From contig NZ_JASCIR010000002.1 of NCBI RefSeq assembly GCF_029968095.1, positions 124,001 through 188,000 on the forward strand: 64,000 nucleotides of DNA, in the 5' to 3' direction. Shown in pieces: positions 8,027 through 18,311 of the stretch. A program made the position numbers and the translations under genes. Source of the DNA: Streptomyces solicavernae (GTDB lineage Bacteria > Actinomycetota > Actinomycetes > Streptomycetales > Streptomycetaceae). Each line of letters opens with the position of its first letter. Positions within the stretch are counted from its first letter, which is position 1. The notes under the pieces were generated by a model. It was given only the letters and a program-made list of their open reading frames with translations, was not told the origin of the DNA and made no database searches.

Positions 8027-10383
8027 GCACGACACCGAGCGCCGACGACACCCCTGAAACCCCGGCCCAGAGGGCCCGCCGCGCGCTGCGCGAGTCCCGC
8101 GGCGCGCGGCAGGCACAGGTGGGGGAGGCGATGGGGGATGAGGCGGCGTGGGCGGAGGATGCTGGGGCTGAACCGAGGCTTGGGGAGGGGCAGTTGAGGC
8201 GTTCTGGCCGGGTGGGGGTTGCCCCTGTCGCGAGCCCGTGCCCCAAGGACACCGCCCCCGCGAATCCCGCCCCGACCAGTGCCGGTCCGGCGATGCCCGC
8301 TGTCGTCGATCAGGCGGAGGAGCCGTCCGCGAACCCCCGTCGGCTGCACGCCGTGGCCGAGGACACCGACGCCGAGGACACCGACGCCGAGGACACCGAC
8401 GCCGAGGACACCGACGCCGCACACGCCGCCGAGCGCACCGAACCGCAGCCCGCCAACCCGCACCCCGCCAACCCGCACCCCGCCAACCCGCACCCCGCCA
8501 ACCCACTCCCCGCCAACCCGCACCCCACCCAGCCCGCGGGGACGCCCCTCGCCGCCCCACTCCCCACGCACCCCACGGCCGCGCGCCCCGGGGACGTGGC
8601 TCGGGAGGCCTTGTGGGCGGCTCGGCGGGAGCAGGGTCCGCAGGAGGGGGACGGCGGTGGTGACGTACGTGGTGCGGCCGGGGGAGCCACGGGGCACGCG
8701 TCTCCCCGGCCGGGGCGATCGGGCGACACCGTCAGTGAGTTGAAGCGGATGGCGCGCGAGGGGCGGCGCTCCATGCGGGGGCCGGGGGAGGGGGAAGCGC
8801 CCCCGCCGCCCGAGCCCCACTCCGAGCCCCACCCCGAGCCCAATGACGCCCCCGCGCCCGCCCCGTCCCGCGCCGCGCGGTCCGCCCTGGCGCGGGCCGG
8901 CGCCGAGCGGCGGCGGGCGGCGCGGGGCGACGAGGCGAAGCCGGTGCGCACCGGCAAGCGCCGGCGGCGGCGCAGCGAGGACGGCCCGTCGGCCCCGGCC
9001 ACCCCGCACCCCGGCACCGCCCCTGCCACCCCTGCCACCCCTGCCGCCACCGGCCCCACCGCACGCCGTCCCGAGACCGCCGAGGACCTCCGTCGTACGT
9101 TCCCCGCGGAAGGGGCCGACGACAGCGCGGGGGACCGGAGTTGGTGGGGCACGGCCTGGGTCGACGCCTTGGAGGAGTCCGCGCTCGACCCGGCCCGCCT
9201 CGCGCGCGGGCGCGACTACGCGGGGCACGGGCGCGTGGACGCCGTCACCGTCACCCCCGGCCTGCTGCTCGCCTACGTGCACGGCAGCCGCCCGCGCCCG
9301 TACCGCGCGAAGATCACCCTGCCCACGTTCACGGACGAGGAGTGGGACCGGTTCCTGGACGCGGCCGCCGCGCAGCCCGGGCACATCGCGGCGCTGCTCG
9401 ACCGGGAGATGCCGCGCTCCCTCGCCGACTGCGGCGTACCCCTGCTGCCCGCGCCCGGCGAGCTGCACCCCGAGTGCTCCTGCCCCGACTCCGGCCGCCC
9501 CTGCAAGCACGCCGCGGCGCTCTGCTACCGCACGGCGCGACTCCTCGACGAGGACCCCTTCGTGCTGCTCCTGCTGCGCGGCCGGGGCGAGCGCGGACTG
9601 CTCGCGGAGCTGTCCCGCCGCAACGCCACCCTCGCCGCCCGCAACGCCACCCTCGCCGCCCGTAACGCCGCCAACGCCGCCCGCCCCGACCCGACGTCCC
9701 CAACGGCCGTACGCATCACCGGAGTCCGGGCCCGCGACGCCCTCGCGCCGCGCGCGCTCCAGCCGTTGCCGCGACCGCTTCCGCCGCTCCCGCACCCCGA
9801 GCAGCCGCCCGCATACCCGGCGGCGGCGGGCGGCCCCGACCCGTTCGCCCTGGACCAGCTGGCCACCGACGCGGCCTCCCGCGCGCACGCCCTGCTCGCC
9901 ACCGGCCAGGACCCGGTCGCCGGACTGACGCTGTGGCAGGACGCGGTCCGGATCGCCGCCGCGCGCCCGGGTTCGGGCCTGACGGCCGCGGGCCGCGCGC
10001 AGTACGAGTCGCTGGCCGCGGCCGCCGGTCGTACGGCCACGGACCTGGCCCGCGCCGTCGCCGCCTGGCGGCAGGGCGGCCGGGCGGGGCTCGCCGTGCT
10101 CGAAGAGCCCTGGGACCCGCCCGCAGGCCGCTTCGACCAGGCGAGACCCGCCCTGCGCGCCGCCGAGTTCCCCCACTTCACGCCGCACCGCAACCGCCTG
10201 ACCCACCCCGAGGGCACCCTCCAACTCCGCCTGGGCCAGGACGGATCGTGGTACGCGTACGAGAGCGAACCGGGCCGGGACGACTGGTGGCCGAGAGGCA
10301 CCCCCGACCACGACCCGGTGGGCGCGCTCACGGCCGCAGCCACCCCCGGCCACAACCACACCACGACCGCGCGACGCGCCTAG
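8023..10383 (+). CDS. SWIM zinc-finger protein with low-complexity linker
   Basis: A 786-aa protein translationally coupled to the SNF2 helicase. The SWIM zinc motif (CSCPDSGRPCKHAAALCY, of the form CxC...CxH) lies near residues 485-502, flanked by a conserved region beginning WWGTAWVDALEE. SWIM domains bind DNA or protein partners of SNF2 ATPases. The N-terminal about 350 residues are low complexity: four tandem EDTDA units, five PANPH-like units and proline/alanine-rich stretches, followed later by NATLAAR repeats. The repeats make this part variable and probably disordered. It should share the damage-inducible promoter of the helicase. A stable SNF2-SWIM complex is an inference from their coupling. 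Confidence 0.8.
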   Translation: MSTTPSADDTPETPAQRARRALRESRGARQAQVGEAMGDEAAWAEDAGAEPRLGEGQLRRSGRVGVAPVASPCPKDTAPANPAPTSAGPAMPAVVDQAEEPSANPRRLHAVAEDTDAEDTDAEDTDAEDTDAAHAAERTEPQPANPHPANPHPANPHPANPLPANPHPTQPAGTPLAAPLPTHPTAARPGDVAREALWAARREQGPQEGDGGGDVRGAAGGATGHASPRPGRSGDTVSELKRMAREGRRSMRGPGEGEAPPPPEPHSEPHPEPNDAPAPAPSRAARSALARAGAERRRAARGDEAKPVRTGKRRRRRSEDGPSAPATPHPGTAPATPATPAATGPTARRPETAEDLRRTFPAEGADDSAGDRSWWGTAWVDALEESALDPARLARGRDYAGHGRVDAVTVTPGLLLAYVHGSRPRPYRAKITLPTFTDEEWDRFLDAAAAQPGHIAALLDREMPRSLADCGVPLLPAPGELHPECSCPDSGRPCKHAAALCYRTARLLDEDPFVLLLLRGRGERGLLAELSRRNATLAARNATLAARNAANAARPDPTSPTAVRITGVRARDALAPRALQPLPRPLPPLPHPEQPPAYPAAAGGPDPFALDQLATDAASRAHALLATGQDPVAGLTLWQDAVRIAAARPGSGLTAAGRAQYESLAAAAGRTATDLARAVAAWRQGGRAGLAVLEEPWDPPAGRFDQARPALRAAEFPHFTPHRNRLTHPEGTLQLRLGQDGSWYAYESEPGRDDWWPRGTPDHDPVGALTAAATPGHNHTTTARRA
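8356..8415 (+). repeat. 15-nt tandem repeat, 4 copies, in frame
   Basis: Four perfect copies of GCCGAGGACACCGAC lie head to tail inside the SWIM protein gene and encode acidic EDTDA units. Because the unit is a multiple of three, copy-number change would alter length but not frame. Confidence 0.9.
8446..8520 (+). repeat. 15-nt tandem repeat, 5 copies, in frame
   Basis: Five near-perfect copies of CACCCCGCCAACCCG encode PANPH-type units 30 nt after the previous repeat. The two minisatellites are different in sequence, so they expanded independently within the same linker. Confidence 0.9.
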
Positions 10384-10505
10384 GAACACCTGACGACAGC
10401 CCCCAGCCGCTCCACCGGCGCCCCGTCCGAACCATGACATCGCCGGACATGTTCCCGCCGCCTAAACTGACTGCACCGGGGGCTCGCGACAGAGCGGAAG
10501 CGACC

Positions 10506-11513
10506 GTGGGGCACCAGCGGTTGTTCACAGCGGCCCTCGCCCTGGTCCTCACCGTGGGCCCGGCAGCCTCCGCCGGGGCCACCGCGCCGGGCCGCGGCGA
10601 GGCGGGCGACGCTGGTCCCGGCTTCGGGGCGCGGGCGCTGCAGGCGCTGCTCGACGGGGTGCAGTTCGGCGTGATCATCGCGATCACCGCGGTCGGCCTC
10701 TCCCTGATCTTCGGCACCATCCACCTGATCAACTTCGCGCACGGCGAGCTCGTGACCATCGGCGCCGTGTCCGCCTTCTTCCTGAATGCCTCCGCGTCCG
10801 GACCCGGCTGGCACCTGATCCCGGCCGCGCTGGCCGCCGTACTCCTCGGCGGACTCGTCGGCGCCGCCGTCGACCTGGGGGTCTGGCGGCCGCTGCGGCG
10901 GCGCGGGACCGGCCTGATCAACCTCTTCATCGTCACCATCGGCCTGTCCCTGCTGCTGCGGCACGTGGTGCTTGTGCTCTACGGCACCCGGCCCGGCTCG
11001 TACGTCCAGTACGACATCCAGCAGACGATCGAACTCGGGCCGGTAGGGATCACGCCCCGCGACCTCACCGTGACCGTGCTCTCCGTCCTCACGCTGCTCG
11101 GCGTCGCCCTGCTGCTGCAGCGCACCCGGACCGGCACCGCGATCCGCGCGGTCGCCGGGAACCGGGACCTGGCGGCGGCGTCCGGCATCGACGTGCAGCG
11201 GGTCGTCCTCGTCGTGTGGATCCTGGCCGGCGCCCTGGCCGCGCTCGGCGGGGTCTTCTTCGGCCTGGTGGAGATCGTCACCTGGGACATGGGGTACAAG
11301 CTGCTGCTGCTCATGTTCGCCGGGGTCATCCTCGGCGGGCTCGGCTCCGCGTACGGGGCGATGGCCGGCAGCCTCGTCATCGGCGTCGTCGCCCAGATGT
11401 CCACGCTGTGGTTCCCCGTCGACCTGCAGTACGCGTGGGCGCTGCTCGCCCTCGTCCTCGTGCTGCTGGTCCGGCCGCAGGGCATCCTCGGCCGGCGCGA
11501 GCGGGTCGGCTGA
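10506..11513 (+). CDS. livH: Branched-chain amino acid ABC transporter permease LivH
   Basis: A 335-aa permease of the LivH/BPD_transp_2 family. After a signal-like N-terminus ending in alanines (residues 1-28), the family signature IAITAVGLSLIFGTIHLINFAHGE is present, along with the second cytoplasmic loop AVAGNRDLAAASGIDV that docks on the ATPase. The GTG at 10506 is chosen because GGAAG lies 5 nt upstream and because it gives the usual family length; the frame is open further 5'. It leads the operon livH-livM-livG-livF, with 11 nt to livM. The LivH-LivM heterodimer forms the channel for leucine, isoleucine and valine or related solutes. Confidence 0.9.
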   Translation: MGHQRLFTAALALVLTVGPAASAGATAPGRGEAGDAGPGFGARALQALLDGVQFGVIIAITAVGLSLIFGTIHLINFAHGELVTIGAVSAFFLNASASGPGWHLIPAALAAVLLGGLVGAAVDLGVWRPLRRRGTGLINLFIVTIGLSLLLRHVVLVLYGTRPGSYVQYDIQQTIELGPVGITPRDLTVTVLSVLTLLGVALLLQRTRTGTAIRAVAGNRDLAAASGIDVQRVVLVVWILAGALAALGGVFFGLVEIVTWDMGYKLLLLMFAGVILGGLGSAYGAMAGSLVIGVVAQMSTLWFPVDLQYAWALLALVLVLLVRPQGILGRRERVG

Positions 11514-11524
11514 GGAGGACGGCC

Positions 11525-12517
11525 ATGGACTTCTCCGCCGTCCTCGCCGACGCCATCCGGTCCGGGATCGGCCCGATCGCCGCCGTCTTCGCGATCGCCG
11601 CGATGGGCCTCAACCTGCACTTCGGCTACACCGGGCTGCTCAACTTCGGCCAGGTCGGCTTCATGCTGGTCGGCGGCTACGGGCTCGCGATCACCGTGGT
11701 CACCTGGGGCGGTTCGATGTGGCTCGGCATCCTCGTCGGCCTCGCCTCCGCGCTGGTGCTCGCGCTGCTCCTCGGCCTGCCCACGCTGCGGCTGCGCGCC
11801 GACTACCTGGCCATCGCGACCATCGCCGCAGGGGAGACGCTGCGCATCTTCTACCGGTCCGGCTGGGCCGAACCGACGACCGGCGGGGTGTTCGGGCTGC
11901 AGCGGTTCGCCGGCGACTTCTACGCCCTCAACCCGATGCCACCCGGAAGGTACGGCCTCTGGGAGGTCCGGTTCGGCGCCCGCGATCTGTGGGTGATGCT
12001 GGTCGGCTGGACGCTCGTCCTGGTGATCGGCCTGCTCCTCGCGCTGCTCGTGCACAGCCCGTGGGGCCGCGTGATCCGGTCCGTGCGCGAGGACGAGACC
12101 GCCGTACGCAGCCTCGGCAAGAACGTGTACGCGTACAAGATGCAGAGCCTCGTCATCGGCGGGCTGCTCGGGGCGGTGGCCGGGATGCTGCAGGCGATCC
12201 AGGTGCAGTCGGTGAACCCCGACAGTTTCGACCCGGCCGTCACCTTCTTCCTCTACACCCTGCTCGTCCTCGGCGGCGCGGGCCGGATCCTCGGGCCCGT
12301 GGTGGGCTCGGTGCTGTTCTGGTTCGTGCTCACCTTCGTCGACAGCGCGCTGCGCCAGGCCATCGGCGCCGGGATCGTCCCCTCCGACGTGATCAGTACG
12401 TCCGAGGTGGGAGCGGTGCGCTTCGCACTGGTCGGGCTCGCGCTGATCCTCCTGGTGGCGTTCCGGCCGCAGGGGATCCTCGGCAGCCGGAAGGAGATGC
12501 TTCTCGGTGACCGCTGA
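11525..12517 (+). CDS. livM: Branched-chain amino acid ABC transporter permease LivM
   Basis: A 330-aa partner permease of LivH. It contains the LivM signature NLHFGYTGLLNFGQVGFMLVG and the LPTLRLRADYLAIATIAAGE segment, with about nine hydrophobic spans. It starts at an ATG with GAGGAGGA upstream and overlaps livG by 11 nt. The C-terminal end reads FRPQGILGSRKE, similar to the RPQGILGRRE end of LivH, a feature of this permease family. It is predicted to be an integral membrane protein pairing one-to-one with LivH. Confidence 0.9.
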   Translation: MDFSAVLADAIRSGIGPIAAVFAIAAMGLNLHFGYTGLLNFGQVGFMLVGGYGLAITVVTWGGSMWLGILVGLASALVLALLLGLPTLRLRADYLAIATIAAGETLRIFYRSGWAEPTTGGVFGLQRFAGDFYALNPMPPGRYGLWEVRFGARDLWVMLVGWTLVLVIGLLLALLVHSPWGRVIRSVREDETAVRSLGKNVYAYKMQSLVIGGLLGAVAGMLQAIQVQSVNPDSFDPAVTFFLYTLLVLGGAGRILGPVVGSVLFWFVLTFVDSALRQAIGAGIVPSDVISTSEVGAVRFALVGLALILLVAFRPQGILGSRKEMLLGDR

Positions 12518-13366
12518 CCGGACCGGACCGGGGCCCGCCCCCGAACCCGGGGTGCGCAAACCCGGCGCGCTGCTCGTCCTGGACGGCGTCCGCCGCTGTT
12601 TCGGCGGGATCGCCGCCGTGCACGTCGAGCACCTGGAGGTGCAGCGCGGCACCATCACCGCGCTGATCGGGCCGAACGGCGCCGGCAAGACCACCCTGTT
12701 CAACCTGGTCAGCGGCTTCGACCGGCCCGACGGCGGCCGCTGGACCTTCGCCGGCCGCCGGCTCGACGGCCGGTCGCCGCACCGCATCGCCCGCAGCGGC
12801 CTGGTCCGTACGTTCCAGCTGACCCGCACCCTCGCCCGGCTCACCGTCCTGGAGAACCTGCTCCTCGCCGCCCCCGCGCAGCGCGGCGAACGCCTCTCGG
12901 CGGCGCTGTTCGCCCCCGTCTGGCGCGGGCAGGAGCGCGCCCACCGGGCCAGGGCCGACGAACTCCTCGTACGGTTCCGGCTGGACCGGCTGCGCGACGA
13001 GTACGCGGGCACCCTCTCCGGCGGCCAGCGCAAACTGCTCGAACTGGCCCGGGCGCTGATGGCGCGGCCGCAGATGCTGCTGCTCGACGAGCCCATGGCC
13101 GGGGTCAACCCCGCCCTGGCCCAGTCCCTGCTCGGCCACATCACACAGCTGCGCGACGAGGGCCTGACGGTCTGCTTCGTCGAGCACGACATGGACGTGG
13201 TGATGGGCGTCAGCGACTGGGTGGCCGTGATGGCGGGCGGCCGACTGGTCGCCGAGGGACCGCCCGCCACCATCGGCCGCAACCCGGACGTAGTGGACGC
13301 CTACCTCGGCCGGCGCCACGACGAACCCGAGGCGGACGGCGCCGATCCCCGTCGGCGGAAAGGAAG

Positions 13367-13370
<4 letters not shown>
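12507..13370 (+). CDS. livG: Branched-chain amino acid ABC transporter ATPase LivG
   Basis: A 287-aa ABC ATPase with Walker A GPNGAGKT, signature LSGGQRK and Walker B LLLDEP. The family-specific region GLVRTFQLTRTLARLTVLENLLLA separates LivG-type ATPases from others. An N-terminal extension of about 25 proline-rich residues precedes the ATPase fold. The GTG start overlaps the end of livM by 11 nt and the stop overlaps the GTG of livF. LivG and LivF form the ATPase heterodimer of the transporter. Confidence 0.9.
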
Positions 13371-14119
<749 letters not shown>

Positions 14120-14132
14120 GACCTCGGGGCGG

Positions 14133-14172
14133 TCTCCGTTCCCTGCTCTCCGTTCCCTGCTCTCCGTTCACT
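14133..14172. repeat. 14-nt tandem repeat between convergent liv genes
   Basis: TCTCCGTTCCCTGC is repeated 2.9 times in the gap after livF and runs over the last codons of the convergent binding-protein gene. No hairpin terminator is visible in this gap. Confidence 0.8.
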
Positions 14173-15436
14173 CCTCGCCCGTGGACACCTCCGTCCGCAG
14201 CGTCTTCAGCGCGCCCTGGTCGTCGTACGTGTAGACCTCGATGGTCGCCTGGCCCGGCTCGCCCCGGTCGGTGAAGTCGAGGGGGCCGCTGACGCCGTCG
14301 TAGTCGATGTCCTTGCCGTCGGCGATCAGTTCCTTGCACGCCGCGAACGAGGTGCACTTGTCACCGTCCTTGGTCACGCCGACCATCTCGTCCACGAACC
14401 TGCCCGGGTCGTCCGACTTCGCGACCTCCGCGGCCAGGGCGATCGTGGTGACGCAGTCGAAGACCTGCGGAGCGAACTGCAGCTCCTTCAGGTCCGGCGC
14501 GAACTCCTTGAGCCGCTTCACATAGTCGGGGTTGGACGCCGAAGCGGGCGCCGTGCCCTTCATGCCCGCGAGCCGCTCGGGGTTGCCGGGCGAGACCAGG
14601 TTCGGCAGCTCCTCGCTGCGCAGCCCGTCGGCCCCGTACACGCCGATCTGCTGCGGGCCGACGCCCGCCTCGATCAGGCCCTGCAGGATCTGCGTGGCCT
14701 CCTCGAAGCCGATGACGACGACGCCGTCCGGGTTCGCGTCCGCCACCTGCTGCACGATCTGGTCGAAGTTCGTCGTCTTCGGGTCGTACGTCTCCGCCAC
14801 CGGCACCTCGGCGCCGTCCTCCTCCAGGGCGTCGCGGGTCGAGTCGAGCAGCCCGCGGCCGTAGTCGTCGGCGCGGGCGATCACGGCTACCCGGTCGTGG
14901 CCGTCGCCCCGGACGACGTCGGCGAGGACCGGCCCCTGCAGTGCGTCGCTCGGCGCGGTGCGGAAGTAGAAGCCGTCGTCCTCGTAGTCGGTGAATGTCG
15001 GGGCGGTGTTGGAGCCGGAGCACTGGACGACGCCCGCACCGGTCACCCGGTCGATGAAGGCCAGCGACATCCCGGACGCCGCCGCGCCGATCACCGCGTC
15101 CACGCCGGCGTTCAGCACCCGGTTCGCGGACTGCGCGGCCACGGCCTCCTGGCCCGCCTCGTCACCGGAGACGACGGCCGGGATCGGCTTGCCGAGCACC
15201 CCGCCCGCCTTGTTGATCTCCTCGATGGCGAACTTCGTCGACTCGATCTGCGGCGGACCCAGGAACGCCAACTGGCCGGTCTCCGGCAGGACGTAGCCGA
15301 GTTTCAGCTCCCCGTCCTCGGCGGCGGCCGCCTGGGTGGCGCCGCCGCCCTGCATCCCGGCGGCGGCGACGAGCAGGGCCGCGCCCAGGAAGACCCCGGA
15401 CCGTCGTGCAGCGGACCGTCTCATAGACGCGTACAT
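14168..15436 (-). CDS. Branched-chain amino acid binding protein (LivJ/LivK type)
   Basis: A 422-aa type-I periplasmic binding protein (Peripla_BP_6), the likely receptor for the LivHMGF transporter. The mature domain begins near LKLGYVLPETGQLAFLG and contains the amino-acid-binding region AVIGAAASGMSLAFID. The N-terminus is a clear export signal, but I see no lipobox cysteine, unusual for a Gram-positive receptor, which is normally lipidated. The ATG at 15436 has GAGGGAGG five to six nt upstream. The gene lies on the opposite strand to livHMGF and ends toward livF, so receptor and transporter are transcribed from separate promoters. Confidence 0.88.
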   Translation of the reverse strand: MYASMRRSAARRSGVFLGAALLVAAAGMQGGGATQAAAAEDGELKLGYVLPETGQLAFLGPPQIESTKFAIEEINKAGGVLGKPIPAVVSGDEAGQEAVAAQSANRVLNAGVDAVIGAAASGMSLAFIDRVTGAGVVQCSGSNTAPTFTDYEDDGFYFRTAPSDALQGPVLADVVRGDGHDRVAVIARADDYGRGLLDSTRDALEEDGAEVPVAETYDPKTTNFDQIVQQVADANPDGVVVIGFEEATQILQGLIEAGVGPQQIGVYGADGLRSEELPNLVSPGNPERLAGMKGTAPASASNPDYVKRLKEFAPDLKELQFAPQVFDCVTTIALAAEVAKSDDPGRFVDEMVGVTKDGDKCTSFAACKELIADGKDIDYDGVSGPLDFTDRGEPGQATIEVYTYDDQGALKTLRTEVSTGEE

Positions 15437-15674
15437 GTCCGCCTCCCTCAGTTGAGGCTGGTGTTCGATTGTCCTGATCCGAGCCTAGGACGGTTCGCCG
15501 CCGACGGCTCCGCGGGCTGGGCACTCTGCGCCCGCGCGCTTGTACTCCCATGCGCCATGCCTGATGACATGTCCCGCATTGATCATGTACGCGATGTCTC
15601 GCAAAAGTGTCCACGCGTGCCGAAGCAACATCCTCATCTGGGCATCTCCCAGCAGTCCTGACCGCTGAGCGGGT

Positions 15675-16920
<1,246 letters not shown>

Positions 16921-16968
16921 GGCGGACCTGCATGTCATCTGCCTCGCCTCGGGTGCCTCGCCTCGGGG

Positions 16969-17583
16969 TCAGGCCAGTGATTCCTCGACGAGGACCGCGG
17001 CCATCCGCTCGGCGATGTCGACAGCCCTCTCCACCGTGTGCATGGAGTCGGTGATGCAGGCCCCTTCGTGAAGGATCAGCAGCTGACGGGCCAGCGCCGC
17101 GGGGTCCTCGGCGCCGGCTTCGGTTGCGAGGTCCGCCACGTAGTCGAGGAACCAGGCCTTCTGCTCGCGGGCGACCTCCCGGCCGGCGTGGTCCGCGGGT
17201 AGTTCCACGGAGGCATTGACAAAGGCGCAGCCGCGTGGATTCCGCTCGCGCATCCATTCCCCCAAGGCGTCGAACGTGGCCAGCAGCTTCTGCGCGGGAG
17301 GGCCGTCGTGGCCATTGATGTGCTTCACCAGGGTGGAACGCCAAAGGCCGTCACGAGCACGCAAGTAGGCAACGATAAGTCCCTCTTTCGAGCCGAAGCG
17401 ATCATAGAGGGTCTTCTTGGTGACGCCCGCTTCCTCCGCGATCGCTTCCACGCCGACCGCGCGGATTCCCTGCTCGTAGAAGAGCCGGGAGGCGGTCTCA
17501 AGGATCTTCACGCCGGCCGGCGTCAGATGCTGAATGCCGCGTCGCTTGCCGCTTCTTCCGGTGGTCTCAGGGTTCATAGGCAC
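16969..17583 (-). CDS. TetR family transcriptional regulator
   Basis: A 204-aa one-component repressor. The N-terminal helix-turn-helix region reads ILETASRLFYEQGIRAVGVE and then EAGVTKKTLYDRFGSKE, the standard TetR DNA-binding motif; the C-terminal about 140 residues form the ligand-binding helical domain with the RGCAFVNASVELP motif of the TetR_C_33-like group. The GTG at 17583 and an ATG two codons later are both possible, and no clear ribosome site is visible upstream of either. It is divergent from the EACC1-caspase pair, 326 nt away, so it could control that pair, but no paired operator is evident. Confidence 0.88.
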   Translation of the reverse strand: MPMNPETTGRSGKRRGIQHLTPAGVKILETASRLFYEQGIRAVGVEAIAEEAGVTKKTLYDRFGSKEGLIVAYLRARDGLWRSTLVKHINGHDGPPAQKLLATFDALGEWMRERNPRGCAFVNASVELPADHAGREVAREQKAWFLDYVADLATEAGAEDPAALARQLLILHEGACITDSMHTVERAVDIAERMAAVLVEESLA

Positions 17584-17909
17584 GACTCGACGGTAGACCC
17601 AGCGGTATGGTTACGCCCGCTGCCGCACCGGTGCACTTGATTGCGCAACGCGGTGCGCCGCAAGCCGGTTGCCAGGGCGCCGCGGGAGCCGCATCGGGAC
17701 AGGGCCGAGGTGCCGCCGTGCACCCGGCTCATCAGCTTCTCGCCGACCGCGTCCGGCAGCAGGCCGGAGCCTCGTTCCGCCGCCTTCGCCAACGCTGCGC
17801 CGTGTGCCGCCGCGCCCGATCCGTTCATGCCAAGATGACTGCTGCAACGCCCCCGTGGCGGCCGCCCTCGGCAGCCGCCGGGGCACGCCAACTACGGGGA
17901 GGACACGGC
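17584..17909. other. Intergenic region between tetR and the EACC1 gene
   Basis: About 326 nt with long open frames on both strands but no family resemblance or ribosome site. A pentamer direct repeat (CGGTA, 17589-17605) lies next to the tetR start and might be part of an operator. I see no supportable gene. Confidence 0.4.
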
Positions 17910-18311
17910 ATGTCGGCTGTCGGGGAGCTGCGGCTCAGCGTGGACGGGCCGGGCGGGCCGGACGGGCCGGCCGGTGCGGACGGTTCGGCACAGCTGCGGT
18001 CGCTGCAGCAGTGGCTGTCGTCCGACGACACCCTGCGGGGCCGGGTCCGCAGCTCGTTCGCCCCGCCTCGGCCCGGCCAGATGGGCGCATCCGTCGACGT
18101 ACTGACCATCCTGCTCGGTACGGGCGGGGTGGCCGGCCTGGTGGCCCCGCTGTGCTCCTGGATCACCAGCCGGCGCTCCGATGTCACCGTCAGCCTGGAG
18201 TCCGCTGACGGCCGCAAGGTCAGCCTGGACATCAAGCGGGCCGCCGACCCGGAGGCCGTGATCCGCCGGGCCCAGGAACTGTTCGACCCGGCCGACGGGC
18301 AGGGTGGATGA
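17910..18311 (+). CDS. Effector-associated constant component EACC1-like protein
   Basis: A 133-aa protein matching by eye the EACC1 family: an N-terminal beta-strand segment (ELRLSVDG), the LRSLQQWLSSDDTLRGRVR block, a PPRPGQMG turn, a short hydrophobic stretch (VLTILLGTGGVAGLVAPLCSW) and a C-terminal strand-rich tail ending in AQELFDPADG. EACC1 genes are known from actinobacteria as invariant partners of caspase- or trypsin-like effectors in predicted conflict systems. Here it overlaps the caspase gene by 4 nt (ATGA), so the two are cotranslated. The ATG at 17910 has GGGGAGGA upstream. The biochemical role of EACC1 is unknown; adaptor or membrane coupling is the usual inference. Confidence 0.78.
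   Translation: MSAVGELRLSVDGPGGPDGPAGADGSAQLRSLQQWLSSDDTLRGRVRSSFAPPRPGQMGASVDVLTILLGTGGVAGLVAPLCSWITSRRSDVTVSLESADGRKVSLDIKRAADPEAVIRRAQELFDPADGQGG

Noticed and set aside
8340..8520. CRISPR-like regular repeats
   Set aside because: Units are contiguous without spacers and in frame with a protein; they are coding minisatellites.
5116..10440. Leftward frame of 1774 codons
   Set aside because: It is the antisense of the SNF2 and SWIM genes, with arginine/alanine-rich nonsense; long open antisense frames are normal at this GC content.
15468..15491. TTGTCCTGA-N8-TAGGAC, resembling a fourth DNA-damage promoter
   Set aside because: It lacks the conserved R after TTGTC and the final T of TAnnnT, and no start codon follows at the right distance.
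17589..17605. Direct CGGTA repeat as TetR operator
   Set aside because: Only a pentamer direct repeat, not a palindrome; too weak to call.
17574..17891. Leftward frame with KAAERGSGLLPDAVGEKLMSRV, upstream of tetR
   Set aside because: A short coding-like stretch, but no start, ribosome site or family; may be an old fragment, not supportable.
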